A model generated the notes under the pieces. It made no database searches. It was given only the letters and a program-made list of their open reading frames with translations, and was not told the origin of the DNA. 64,000 bases of DNA from Ricordea florida. Its lineage: Eukaryota; Cnidaria; Anthozoa; Corallimorpharia; Ricordeidae. A program made the position numbers and the translations under genes. Shown here piece after piece: positions 9,739 to 21,317 of the stretch; position 1 is the stretch's first letter, and each line of letters opens with the position of its first letter. The stretch covers positions 12,296,668 to 12,360,667 of the forward strand of contig OX453274.1 of assembly GCA_949710005.1 (NCBI GenBank), read 5' to 3'.

Positions 9739-11068
9739 TTATGGACACGCACGCGCAATAAATAGGGGATTAAGATTGTGTAATCAAACAAACATGGCCC
9801 TCTCAAAAGAGACTTTGTATGGACCAAAACAAAAAAAAAAACATTCTTACCTCTCTCCGTTTCAATAATTGCACAATGTTGCATCTTTTCCGCGTCCACT
9901 ATTCAGCTAACTCAAAATTGCCATAAAAAATAAGACACGGTAAAATATAATGATCACGGTTTTGTTCCAGAAAGAAAACCACCAAAAGTCCACGAATCGC
10001 CCACATGTTGTCTCTAATTTCACAAAGAGGAGGCTTACTAAAATTCGGTTCCCAGCGATAGTAGAAAAGGTATCCAAAATGTTGCATCTCTTTTCCCCTT
10101 TCCAAACGATGTTCGTTGAGTAACAACCAACAGAAATACTTCAAAACAAATATCTGCTGCGGTTTTGAGACTTATTTTCGCTTAAATTTGCGTTGCTAAC
10201 TTCCCTCGAAAGCGTGACAGGAAGCGAATTTTCTATGAAGGAACGCATCACTTGAGCGTTTTTCCAGTGTTGCTTTTTGTCATCTTGAAAACGAAAGCAA
10301 TAAACTTTGTAACCGCTTCTCCTGGTTTCCAGGCTTCAAAGTTGCTTTCGATTTTCTTGACCGAGCAAATCTGAGACAAACAACATTATAAATACAAAAT
10401 ATCGGCGGGAAAAATTGCATTCTCGTTCATCGACCGTGAATGATATATATTGTCTTGTAAACCTCTGTAAGGATGTCAAACATTTCTCCCTCTCTGGAGG
10501 ATGTTGATCTCCTGTTAAATGGAGGAGTCCCTTTGAATAAGCTTAATTACATCCGAAATCAGGCTCATCTCAATCTCAGCCGACCACGTTTTGTTTACTC
10601 TGGCGATCCGAAACAGACTCTTAATAAAATAAACCAACAAACAACTAACACGCAAGTATTGCTTCTATTAATTTCTTTATTTCAGAAGCAGTGGAAGCTA
10701 CAACACACACACGCGCACGTTTGCAAAACAAATAAGCTTATAACTTAAGCTTCATGACTCAAACTTACAACTCGTCCTTCCCGGCAAGATATAATACGTT
10801 CTACAGTAAAACGTCGTCCTCCCTCGATTGTTTTCCGCCTCCGCTTCCTTTCTTGGGTGAAATCGGCGGTGGAAAGGCGTCAAGCGCTCGAAAGAATCTT
10901 TCTGAATGTTGACTTCTCTTACTTCTCGCCGCCATGTTGAATTTTAGCTTTCGCGATGACGTAAGGGTGCTTATCCAATGGAGAGCGAGAATTTCACTGG
11001 TTTGATTGGCAGGTCGCGGGAGCTCCTAAAATCAAACTCCTCCCCCTCATTTCCACAATTTCTCCACA
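9730..11068. mobile_element. Terminal-inverted-repeat element splitting the copy-C polymerase
   Basis: The left end TGTGGAGAAATTATGG (about 9730) and right end CCACAATTTCTCCACA (about 11050-11065) are inverted copies with one mismatch. The polymerase reading that stops at the left end resumes past the right end. The target duplication is short and ambiguous (AT or CATG, because the ends are themselves palindromic). Inside is a possible small exon or gene at 10473-10748 (MSNISPSLEDVDLLLNGG...) of unknown function with TATA-like sequence just upstream. I cannot assign a superfamily. Confidence 0.55.
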
Positions 11069-11760
11069 TGATATAATCAAGAAAACGGTAAACCAATCCC
11101 GGTTTATTGTTATTTAAGATTCATAGACAGTTTTAGATTCATGGCTTCTAGTCTAGATAAATTTGTAAATAATTTACCACGCGATAAATTCATAAACACT
11201 GAGAGCGTTTTTCGAGATGCAAAACAATTACAATTAGTACTAAGAAAAGGAGTTTTTTTCCATATGAGTCGGGTTTGATAGTTTTGAACGGCTCTATGCC
11301 ACCCAATTACCACTGAGAGGAAGCATTTTATTCAAAGCTAAACGATACAGACATTTCTGAAGAGGACCACCAACATGCACAGAAAGTCTGAAATACATTT
11401 GGTATGAAGTCACTACGAGAACTTCATAACCACTATCAAATAACTGATGTATTACTAGCTGATGTATCTGAGAATTTCAGGGATGTATGTATGGAAAATT
11501 ATTATGTATGGATCCATTATGGTATTACACAGCTCCTAGTTAGCGTGGGACGCATGTCTTAAAATAACAGGAGTTCGGCTAGAGTCATTAACAGATCGAG
11601 ATATGCTTCTTTTGATAGAGGAAGATACTAGGGTTGGAGTGTCGATGATAAGTAACCGTTACACTAAAGCTAGTAATAAATATATGAAGCATCATGATCC
11701 GAACGAGCCTAGTAAATACTGACATAATTTATCTCGATGCAAATAATTTGTCCACATAAC
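11069..11760 (+). pseudogene. Protein-primed DNA polymerase B, decayed fragment (copy C, second part)
   Basis: Interrupted frames parallel the intact copy from the segment after Exo II: FMASSLDKFVNNL (about 11140), a VLRKGVF segment (about 11235), an Exo III-region LLADVSENFRDVC-like segment (about 11455-11495) and a SNRYTKASNKYMKHHDPNEP segment (about 11650-11710), just before polymerase motif A. Many stops and frameshifts are present. The cysteine-rich insert of copy B is replaced here by a shorter spacer. The polymerase motifs A, B and C are not found downstream, so the 3' part is lost. Confidence 0.7.
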
Positions 11761-11933
11761 AAACAAAAGTCGATGTGTGAAGAATGCGGTGGCTCTCAAA
11801 TAACAAAATGAATTATCAATGCAGGACATGATCAGATCCCGTCAAACTAAGCATCATACAATGGACTTGTAATTGTAGAATATCCGACAACAAATACAAT
11901 CGTTGTGATCCCGATCATTTCATAGATAAATGT

Positions 11934-12070
11934 AGCCTGCGAACAGGCTCCCGGTTGGCTTTGGAGCGAGCTAGCCGAGTGTAGTTAAGGGCGAGCGGGA
12001 TGAGCCGAGAGCGGTCTGGTGACGAGGGAGTGCACAGGGGAGCCTGTACACATTCCATTGATGTCGCCGT
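11934..12070. repeat. GC-rich interspersed repeat (TGTAGCCTGCGAACAGGC type)
   Basis: This GC-rich block starts with AGCCTGCGAACAGGCT, itself a small hairpin, and ends with GGAGCCTGTACACATTCC. A related phrase CCTGCGAACGG is at about 52494. It looks like a short non-autonomous element between the polymerase relic and the helicase relic. Confidence 0.4.
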
Positions 12071-12209
12071 TCCATGATAGCAGCTCCTGGTATCAAGATC
12101 TGATTGGTTGAATCGATGACTCTTGACAGCTTTGAAAAGCTTTGAGATAAATATTTGACAGACCTTGACAACTGCTTGTAAATTTGCATAATTCTTGCCG
12201 CGACCGAAG

Positions 12210-12716
12210 ATGGCTTCTGGGAACAATGTACAATTGACTGACGTTGAATTCGAGGCAGCTTTGAGCAATTCTTCGCAAAATTTTCATCACATCTCTGGTT
12301 TGAAACACGAGTAGAAGCTATGCCTGGAAACTGTGGCACAGAAGCGCGATGTTTTCGGTATTCTACCAACTGGTTTCGGGAAGAGTCTTATTTCTCAATT
12401 GTTGCCGTGTCTACTGAAAGACTTGTTTGTGGAAACTACAACGTGCTTGTGTCTTAGTTGTGACGCCTTTAGTTTCTATAATGAAAGACCACGTTGAAGA
12501 GTTGACACGTCTAGGTCTGAGAGCGTTTGCCATCGGCTTAGGAGACGAAAAAGGAGAGAAAGAACTGGTCGCCGGTGGATTCGATGTGGATCTCCTCCAC
12601 GGAAGTCCGGAAAAGTTGTCTTCGAAACAGTGGTCAAAATAGCTGAACGAAGGTCTCCTCGGAAAGCAAACTCTTTGCTTCGTTGTCGACAAGGCGCACT
12701 CTGTTTCAGCTTGTTA
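12210..12716 (+). pseudogene. RecQ-like DEAD/DEAH helicase fragment
   Basis: From the ATG at 12210 the frame encodes the N-terminal helicase segment with motif I (GILPTGFGKSL), then in a shifted frame VTPLVSIMKDHVEELTRLG (motif Ia region, 12427-12642), and finally a motif II remnant reading VVDKAHSVSA where DExH would be expected. An in-frame TAG precedes motif I at about 12310. RecQ-type 3'-5' helicases unwind DNA. Here only lobe 1 remains, with a stop, a frame change and a Glu-to-Lys-type change in motif II, so it is non-functional. The lack of introns suggests a retrocopy or transposon-borne gene. Confidence 0.65.
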
Positions 12717-12952
12717 AGTAACCTGAATTTGTTTAGATATTTTGTAGATCATAACTTGCACTGGTGTTGAATGCCGGTCGGTTTATGAACACACATTTCA
12801 TCTTACAGCAAAGGTGACATGTTATTCCTCTGGTAATTTGTAAATACATTCAGCCTTTCTCAAAAAGTACTTTGGACCTTTGATCCAGGACGCTGGAAAC
12901 TTCATACTCATCATGCGGGGGAAAAACTGTGGGAAGATTTCCGCACAGGTTC

Positions 12953-13160
12953 CTACTTCATTATGCATGCTGTAGCCGTACGGTTTTGTTTGTGGACTGT
13001 TATTGTATAAATATATCTGCCATAACGCTTTAGTCTGTAACCATCCTTTAACCGCAACTTTTTACTAACTTTAACCGCATTAGCTAATTTCGAAATATCT
13101 GCATACCCTTTCCAGCATCCACTAGTAATATAATATATTTTGGACAATTTCATTTAACGA
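12953..13160 (-). pseudogene. DDE integrase N-terminal fragment (copy C)
   Basis: The minus-strand frame starting near 13153 (SKIYYITSGCWKGYADISKL) parallels residues about 18-44 of the intact integrase at 59387-60409 (SRIYYSTEGYWKGYSAIPKL). The match then continues in another frame through a WLQTKALWQIYL segment. The catalytic DDE core is missing. It lies between polymerase and capsid-like relics and is antisense to them, exactly as in copy B, which confirms the copy-C gene order. Confidence 0.7.
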
Positions 13161-13199
13161 AATTAGATTATTATTTTAAATATAGTTGGCCCAGGCTAT

Positions 13200-13725
13200 C
13201 AGTGAGCGACTAGATCCAAATACTACTAATCCACATCAGCCCCTCGACCTAAAAGCAGAAGCAACGCTCCACCAATTCAAGCGACATTAAATCTATCAGA
13301 GGCTAAAGAAGGCGAAACTTTGTATGTTAATATTCCATTAATATCTGAAAACACAGTCATTGTACATGGTAGTGTGTATCTAGTATTCAACTTAACAGTT
13401 GCAGGCCACGATAATAACACCCCTGTTAATAATGTACGTCGTAATCTAGTACGCAAAAGCTTGAGGAGCTCTTCGGAGGAGAAAAACTACAAGAAACATC
13501 AAGGTACGATGCATTTTCTACATACCACGATTTATACCTAAAGACCGAAGCACGTAAAGACAGAATACGGCAAGGAATTTCCTCCGCAAACTTAACGCGG
13601 CTTAGAACCAGTGCGAAGAATGCGGACACGTCAAAAGCTGATGAGGTTTTGATCTCACGTATACATACTAAACTAAATACTGCATTCCGTTAGACCACTC
13701 CATCCTGTCCAAGCATGCAACATTA
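13200..13725 (+). pseudogene. Putative major capsid protein, decayed N-terminal half (copy C)
   Basis: Broken frames match the first third of the gene at 60675-61931. There is a LKAEAT segment (about 13250), MYVNIPLISENTVIVHGSVY in an open frame at 13320-13541, GHDNNTPVNNV (about 13406), a segment with KDR...RQGI-like residues (about 13550) and a CIPLDHSIL segment (about 13682). Several indels break it. The homologous N-terminal pattern is the evidence; the capsid assignment depends on that of the intact copy. Confidence 0.65.
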
Positions 13726-13809
13726 ATAGAGGAGACTGGTTATCAAAGGACCAAAACAATAGCGATTTTCTGCTGTTGAACTGACCCCTCACGTGATACT
13801 CAAAACAAG

Positions 13810-14954
13810 ATGGTGGGCAGTATGAACGATCTCTACCCCTTCGGGGAAGATTTCGAAGTCATTTTGGATATCCTAGAAGGCGATGAAGACTTGGAGAAGC
13901 AATTTGGAAGCTCAGTAAGACTTGTGATGTAAGTACAAAATAATCCCGAAAATCCCTGCTTTTGTTTCTGCTGGAATGGGACGCTAGCTCGTTTGCTATA
14001 TAAACAACCTCTAGTTTATCTGTTCAAGATAATCGGTAAATGTTTCCGCAATGAAAAGAAATAAGAACAACTTATGTTAGCTTATGAATTCTTGTGAAAC
14101 TTTGCTTTAGATTACAGCGTTGTAAGTAAAGAATGTGCCAGTTTTTGTCTTTCTTTACTATCTAAATGCTTCACCTTATCAAAACACTTTTTGGTTCCGT
14201 ATTCTTATTTGTTTGTGTTTCCGTGTCCATTGTAGGTTCAATCGACAGTCATTTTATGCAGCGACTGCGGGAAGAAATAATAGTCTAGTGGAGGCTACCG
14301 TAGGCACAAATCTACTAAACACAATGATCAACAGCAAGAGTTGCCAGTGGTTCTTGCTGAGATTGTGAATTCTGCTCAGAAAAAATTTAAAGAAAACAGT
14401 CTTTCACGCTTACGAGACGAGTTCAAGCACTATGAGTACGGACAGCTAACTGAAGCTGAGGAATATTCTGTGTTTAAAATATTGTTTGATGGATAGTTAA
14501 AGGAGAAATTTTATGCCCATGCAGATTCCACAGATTCCTCAAAGCTGGGAAATTGGAGTATGGCTCTGACTCACAAAGGCCGGTTTCCAGTTTGGACCGC
14601 GGTGGCCTATAACAGAGTCGGCACAATTCATATTTTCCGAACATTATTTCAGACAGTCAGCTTTGAAAGTTGGTGGTAGTTAGCAACGAGTGGACTCAGA
14701 AGTCAGTCACTGATACTGATGTGGTATCGAAATACCAAACTATGGCTTCAGATGTTGAACTGGTTCCCACTATGGATTTTAGCAAAGATGCCCTGCATAG
14801 TATTGTAAATTTGTACCTCAGGGTTTGCTCGTTCTCATTAGGCAAGGACATCATACAAGACTTTAAACCTAAAGCAAAGCAATCTGAAGGCAAGGCTCTA
14901 CGTAAAGAAATCCAAAGAAGTTGCGACAAGCAAGCTCAAGAGAGGCACAACTAG
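13810..14954 (+). pseudogene. Zinc-finger protein gene remnant with one intron
   Basis: Exon 1 (13810-13928, MVGSMNDLYPFGED...) ends at a good donor GTAAGT (13929-13934). Exon 2 begins after TTGTAG at about 14236. It encodes a C2H2-like finger (LCSDCGK then YRRHKSTKH) and a helical stretch (VVLAEIVNSAQKKFKEN...) ending near 14495. A further related open frame at 14670-14954 encodes ALHSIVNLYLRV...IIQDFKPKAKQSE. Exon 1 and exon 2 frames do not agree across the finger, and stops occur, so the gene is broken. Function unknown; possibly a transposon-derived multicopy host gene. Confidence 0.45.
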
Positions 14955-15637
14955 TGTAGTATATTAGGGTTGTTTTCTGTTAAATTATAAGGATGATCTT
15001 TCTGATTCTTATAAACATTATTTATTAATAGTATGCACTGAAGCAATAACATTTGACGCTCAAATGGTCGAGTTTCCTTAGCCCAATCTAGAGTCTGTTG
15101 CGTCACACCCATAGTTGGGCACATGTGTTTGATAGTAAAAGTTGATATTAAACTCTTGAATCTTGAATCTTGAACCCAGTGCTACTGCGACAAAAGTACC
15201 CCATATCAAAACTAAATCACCCAAATAGTAAATGTGTCAAAATTAATCTTAAGTGAGAATTAGAAAACTCCGTGTTCGAAAGAATAATTGGGTTAAGAAC
15301 AGGTTGCCAGGTTGTAAAGAACTGCCCTGATTCCTGAACTAAAGGGTCTAAATGAGACATATATAATAATTTTAATAAAGCTGTTCTGTGATGTTATATT
15401 TTCAAAATCTTTCAAAGCCTTAGGTACTCTAGGAGGTCATTCAGGAACTTGAACCTGAAATCAGAAAACAATGAAAGAATAAAAATGCAAGGGAATAGTA
15501 ACTTGATTAACCTTAGTTTTTTTCCGAGATCATTTTCAAATGTTTGTCTGGAGCTCCTGTTTCAATGATTATATGTTATACCAGGAAAAACAAGAGAAAT
15601 TAATGAGTGGTACTCTCGGCAACAGGATAATGAACGA
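14955..15637. other. Non-coding, A+T-rich
   Basis: No gene seen. The end of this stretch (about 15550-15637) may be a remnant of the small gene that sits before the membrane-protein gene in copy A (53495-53749), because position and residue style fit. The match is too weak to claim. Confidence 0.3.
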
Positions 15638-16374
15638 CAGGCTAGTAAAACATATCAGACACCGATCGGGCATTGAAATTATATATAGCCAAGCACATCC
15701 AGATTACTCTTAATGGGAATCGCAACTTTCTGATTATTATAGACCGAGTGATAAGCAAAAGGCAAGTTAGTTACTTTATGTTGGTGGTGGGATGTTAGCT
15801 CTCGTTTATCCGGCTGGTAGATTATTATAATATACAGATTCCATGAGCTTAATATAGAAATGGCTTTATATGATACTGACCAGACTGATCAATTCGGTAT
15901 TGATGATGGGGATAAGAATACAGAGGATCCATTACTACCAAACCAAAATGGAAATACAAGAGAGAGTTCCACAACGCGGCCATCGGGCGCTCGGCATAAA
16001 GATAAGTATCCGAGCTTACGTGAAGAATGTATTTATAGGGAAACCATTGGTGGAGATGACCCAACAGTTCCTTTATTAGCTGATATAGATGATGCAGATA
16101 TGAGCATCAGTAGTAAATTCTCACGTGGTAAAATTAAATCCGCACTCATTACACGGAAGGGCAAATTAGGGAGGGTATCAGCTAGGTTATTTAGGAGAGG
16201 CTCAAGAGAACATGCGGTACTAGACGCCGATGATAACTTAGTTGAGGGTATAGATAAAATCCAGCCTACAATGAGAGAAGCTTTTGGACCCACAGTAGAT
16301 GAGACCTTATGGTTAATAAACGGGAGATTGCTGGACGTCAGGCTAGTAAAACATATCAGACACTGATCGGGCAT
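15638..16374. repeat. 36-bp direct repeats flanking a gene relic
   Basis: The 36-base segment starting CAGGCTAGTAAAACATATC occurs at 15638-15673 and again at 16339-16374 with one difference. The 665 bases between them hold the membrane-protein relic 15860-16338. This suggests a local duplication or a repair event within copy C. Confidence 0.6.
15860..16366 (+). pseudogene. Split-gene membrane/virion protein homologue (copy C), C-terminally lost
   Basis: 168 residues open from ATG. An acidic N-terminus (TGDDPTVPLL-type) is followed by SARLFRRGSREHAVLDADD, which parallels VVKLFRKGSKPYVLFKGDD of the copy-A protein at 52662-53459, and an FGPTVDE segment matching LGPRADE. The coiled-coil and C-terminal membrane parts are absent because the frame runs into sequence of the next gene at 16339. 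It is in the expected order, between the capsid-like and the 513-residue-protein relics. Confidence 0.65.
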
Positions 16375-16848
16375 AGAAAATACCCTATACCAGCTATAGA
16401 TTTCCCAGAGTTGGCAGATGACATTACTGAGTTGATAATAAAGTTGGATATATATGTGTGGCGACTAAACAAAAGTTTGCAATAGGATAGCCGAGATATT
16501 TTCCGATCAGCCGTTGTGACTTTCAGATCTGATGGACAAAGTAAACGATGGTTAAACGGCCCTGATTTTAACTATTGGCCTCAGGAATTAAACTTTGCCT
16601 CTTGCGGTGCTGCATCAGGTTGTGGTATTAGTCTATCGGAGAGCATGGATTATCCGCCTGTGGTATATAGCTTCATTAAATTCCATAATTACTTTACCAT
16701 ATTTTTCCATATTTACTTATATGAATTGAGAGTCCCACTACCTGATGATCCAGTATTTAATGTGACAAATAACTCCTATAATAAGGCTGCTTACCAGAGA
16801 CTATATATTTTGAAAGAGGGATATGAGCAAACTAGCTACGAGATCTGA
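16375..16848 (+). pseudogene. 513-residue virion-type protein, decayed central part (copy C)
   Basis: Broken frames parallel residues about 85-235 of the gene at 46450-47991. There is a YPIPAIDFPELADD segment (about 16382), then an open frame 16516-16848 with SKRWLNGPDFNYWPQELNF, SGCGISLSESMDYP, YELRVPLPDDP and NKAAYQRL. The copy-A gene has RKWLNAPDMNYWPQQLYF, SGCGISPFESLNYP, YELSVPLPDEQ and SKVAYQRL. Stops at 16483-16500 separate the pieces. It is the last recognisable part of copy C. Confidence 0.7.
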
Positions 16849-16869
16849 CTTTCCTTTATGCATGTCGAA

Positions 16870-17070
16870 CGTTTCAACACTAACAAACTGTCAGCCTGTT
16901 CCCTCTTCTTGAAATTTTGGTATCTTTTCAAGAATATTACGGAACACAGTATCGATAATATCTGGTAAATAGTCTGATTCAGTTATTAGTATCGGTTTGC
17001 AATTGTTAAAAAGAGCAGAAGTTTCCCTAGGCTCGTTGGAAGTAGGAATATTTAGTTTAAAATAACACTG
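16870..17070 (-). pseudogene. DNA polymerase B N-terminal fragment (another copy)
   Basis: About 50 codons are open on the minus strand (ESDYLPDIIDTVFRNILEKI then KFQEEGTG), followed by a stop and FVSVETFDMHKG. This resembles the N-terminal region of Polinton polymerases just before the conserved block at about residue 270 of the intact copy (NRILKEYEKFLSNGYKWKFN...). The orientation is opposite to copy C, so it comes from another insertion. The match is by style and partial identity. Confidence 0.4.
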
Positions 17071-17366
17071 TACTGTAAGCGGATAAACTTTAACTTACTG
17101 ACGGGTTTTTCCATTTTTCGTATGGTATAGCTAACATTTAAGAACCTAATTTTTTCGATGAATGACTCTGCATCACCACTAGCTATCACCATTTATACGA
17201 TATGTTTTAAAGATAGCTTTTTGTAGCCGTTAGCTGTTCTTTAGGTTGGCATTTATGTCAACTATTGTAAATTTTATCAACTTGATCTTTCAGCTTTGGG
17301 ACTCGCGTATTTACTGTTGTCTGCATTGGTGGAGGAAAGATAGGAGCCAATTAGTAAACTTCTTAA

Positions 17367-20300
17367 GAGCCAATGTCGGAAAATATCGAGAATCTCAAAT
17401 CAGTTCCAAAAATTTGAATTTTAACTGATACCACCCAAACGTCCCTTTGGGGGAACTATTTCAAGAAACGATATTAAGAAACCCCCAAGCGCTTTACATT
17501 TTGAGAATTTTAGAAAAGTTTCAAAATTCGCAAAAAATACATTTTTTAATTCGGGAAACGGGTGCAAATTTCAACATATTTCAACGAAACAGTACAAGCG
17601 CGCAAAAGCTCCTATTGACTTGATATTACTCATGTATTTAGCACACATCCACAGCTTCAAGACCCCGTAAAAAGGTTTTGCGAAATAACTATTTTAATAT
17701 AGTTTCTGGCTTTTATTGTGTGCGCTCTGATTGTGTGTTGTTTTGGTAGTCGAAATAACGCCCAACTTCAACCGTCAAAAGTCGATCCTGGTATGTCACA
17801 AATTGAAAAAACTACTACACCAAACGAAAGACCTGTTATTTTTTTAATTACACCTGAAGTTTAAGCTCTGCGAATTTAAACACGTGCGAGTAATAAAATT
17901 TCAACTTGTGCCCCCCAAGTCGTCTGTCCGCGACAAGAACGGGAATGTAAACAAAGGAAAACATATGCAAATCGAGGAGAAAATCATGCGGAAGTTATGA
18001 CTTACCCCTCAAAGCGCAAAAAAATTGATGGAATTCTGTTACCTTAACAGGTATTTCCATCTGAGAGACTAATAAAACGAAATTATCCCTCCAATAATAA
18101 TAAGAAAGCTATGAAAAGGGCTGGAGGGCTAGGGTCATGAAGTCGCCTCGGATGCATCGGAACTCGTGTGTATGGTTCCGGAGGTAAAAAAGCTTCTAAA
18201 GAAGCTTTCAAAATGCACCATGGAGCTAGCAAACAATGAGGTATGATAGAAATGAACCATTGTAAGTTTATTTTTACAAGAGACCTTTAAAATTAAATAA
18301 AATGACAGAGGAGGGCCGGCCATTGACAGTTCCATTTTAAATGGTCCGTCCCTTGGCTATCGTACTCGATGTTAAGTCCAAAAAACCGAAACAAGATTCA
18401 ACAAAATAAACATATATTACAATAATCTTTAAAAAGTATAATGCTAACTTGAGAATTAGATTTCCCCGCAAAGTTTTAGTTATGTAAATATCAGGAATGT
18501 TTACTTACTGATCTTATGTCGTGTTACATGCTCCAAGTTCCACAGGAGAAGAGTAAAACCCTCCGTCTTGTTCATACATTTCAAAAAAAAAGACTAACTT
18601 ATTTGTTTACTAGAACTATAGATAGGGAGTTAATAATCCTCCCATAAACACAGAAAACGAAGAAGCCAATTCATCTCGTTTTTTGGTGTTGTGTTACCTG
18701 TCACATTTTTCCAGTCACGTCTTTTGCTGTACACGGTTTGTGAAAATGAAATACAAAACATATTATTTAGTTATTTCTTTTAAGGTAGTCACCTGCAAAA
18801 CATCGCACAATTGTCAATGAATAAAGAAGGACTGTGCAATCAAAACTAACAGAATCTCCTGGAGCACACAAGCCATCTCCGTTTAAATTTTCATTAACAA
18901 AAACATCATCTTGCATTCAGAATTTCCCGCTGTGTCACAGATCCAAATCGTAACTAACTTCTACTTTATTAGGCCATCCCCATAAAATGTTTCGTTTCCC
19001 GTCGCCCTCCCTCTCGTGAAGGTGTGTCGGTTGGAGGTGGAGGTGTAGGTGGAGGTTCTAAATATGGGTGCCAATCGTACCCATAATTGAGCCCTCAAGC
19101 CCCTTTCCAGGGTCATTCTTCTTCCGACATCCCTAGAGTTAAGGAAAGGAAAGAAAGAAGAAGAAACCACGCAAGGGTCATGAGAGCTTTAGTGATATTT
19201 TTCAATGACCCTTAAGGGTATTAATCCTAAAACGTGTTTGACACCAGTTGAAGAGGGCCCATGTAGAGTACCTTTTCGGGTGTGTGGTAAATCTCTGCCA
19301 CGCACTGCTCCATTTTTATAAGGAAAGGGACGGATCATTAAAAAAGTTCTGGAGTGGGAAAGAATTACAAAAATATATTTAATTGCCCTGAGGCTACAAG
19401 ACTTGCGTCGACTTTCCGTCCAGTGGACTCACCAATGTTCAATTTAGCAGTGAGGTAGGCCTTCTGCTTTTCACTAAAACGGTACGCCTTTTTAGCTGGT
19501 CGCAAGGCCTATCCCTCTAGACCTGTTAAACGTTCTCTGGATTGTTTGTTTGCAACGCTAGTGGTTCTTAAGGTTGGCACGACACCGACACCCTCTTCTA
19601 AAACCTGTTGATAGCCAAGCTCAGCAAGATCGACAAGAGTGTGTTTTTCCAAGGACCGTATGCATTTCTCAGAGGAAAGATGGTTCGTTAATGCCGAGAT
19701 TTGGATCTGTGATACAGCGGGAAATTCTGAATACAAGATGATGTTTTATTTAATGAAAATTTAACCGGAGATGGCTTGTGTGCTCCAGGAGATTCTGTTA
19801 GTTTTGATTGCACAGTCCTTCTTTATTCATTGACAATTGCATTGTGCGATGTTTTGCAGGTGACTACCTTAAAAGAAATAACTAAATAATATGTTTTGTA
19901 TTTCATTTTCACAAACCGTGTACAGCAAAAGACGTGACTGGAAAAATGTGACAGGTAACACAACACCAAAAAAACGAGATGAATTGGCTTCTTCGTTTTC
20001 TGTGTTTATGGGAGGATTATTAACTCCCTATCTATAGTTCTAGTAAACAAATAAGTTAGTCTTTTTTTATGAAATGTATAAGCAAGACGGAGGGTTTTAC
20101 TCTTCTCCTGTGGAACTTGGAGCATGTAACACGACATAAGATCAGTAAGTAAACATTCCTGATATTTACATAACTAAAACTTTGCGATGCGGGAAATCTA
20201 ATTCTCAAGTTAGCATTATACTTTTTAGAGATTATTGTAATATATGTTTTATTTTGTTGAATCTTGTTTCGGTTTTTTGGACTTAACATCGAGTACGATA

Positions 20301-21313
20301 GCCAAGGGACGGACCATTTAAAATGGAACTGTCGATGGCCGGCCCTCCTGTCACTTTATTTAATTTTAAAGGTAACTTGTAAAAATAAACTTACAATGGT
20401 TCAATTCTATCATACCTCAAAATATCAGTCTATTTTTAATGACGTTGTTTGCTTGCTCCATGGTGCATTTTGAAAGCTTCTTTAGAAGCTTTTTTACCTC
20501 CGGAACCATACACACGAGTTCCGATGCATCCGAGGCGACTTCATGACCCTAGCCCTCCAGCCCTTTTCATAGCTTTCTTATTATTATTGGAGGGATAATT
20601 TCGTTTTATTAGTCTCTCAGATAGAAATACCTGTTAAGGTAACAGAATTCCATCAATTTTTTGCGCTTTGAGGGGTAAGTCATAACTTCCGCATGATTTT
20701 CTCCTCGATTTGCATATGTTTTCCTTTGTTTACATTCCCGTTCTTGTCGCGGACAGGCGACTTGGGGGCCACAAGTTGAAATTTTATTACTCGCACGTGT
20801 TTAAATTCGCAGAGCTTAAACTTCAGGTGTAATTAAAAAAATAACAGGTCTTTCGTTTGGTGTAGTAGTTTTCTCAATTTGTGACATACCAGGATCGACT
20901 TTTGACGGTTGAAGTTGGGCGTTATTTTGACTACCAAAACAACACACAATCAGAGCGCACACAATAAAAGCCAGAAACTATATTAAAATAGTTATTTCGC
21001 TAAACCTTTTTACGGGGTCTTGAAGCTGTAGATGTGTGCTAAATACATGAGTAATATCAAGTCAATAGGAGCTTTTGCGCGCTTGTACTGTTTCGTTGAA
21101 ATATGTTGAAATTTGCACCCGTTTCCCGAATTAAAAAATGTATTTTTTGCGAATTTTGGAACTTTTCTAAAATTCTCAAAATGTAAAGCGCTTGGGGGTT
21201 TCTTAATATCGTTTCTTGAAATAGTTCCCCCAAAGGGACGTTTGGGTGGTATCAGTTAAAATTCGAATTTTTGGAACTGATTTGAGATTCTCGATATTTT
21301 CCGACATTGGCTC
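17367..21313. mobile_element. 3.95-kb foldback element with about 1.6-kb inverted arms, TTAA-flanked
   Basis: The sequence from 17367 (GAGCCAATGTCGG...) to about 18949 recurs inverted from about 19698 to 21313. The arms match almost base for base where compared by eye (for example 17426-17520 against 21170-21265). The unpaired centre is about 18950-19697. TTAA stands immediately outside both ends (17363-17366 and 21314-21317), consistent with TTAA target duplication as used by piggyBac-type transposases. No transposase is encoded; the central open frame at 19509-19736 has no recognisable domain. Non-autonomous foldback element. Confidence 0.8.
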
Positions 21314-21317
21314 TTAA

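Noticed and set aside
11915..12369. Several overlapping minus-strand open frames of 70-130 residues
   Set aside because: They are antisense to the helicase relic and a GC-rich repeat, and show no domain or codon pattern of their own.
19509..19736. Gene inside the foldback element
   Set aside because: 75 codons without any recognisable domain in the unpaired centre; insufficient support.
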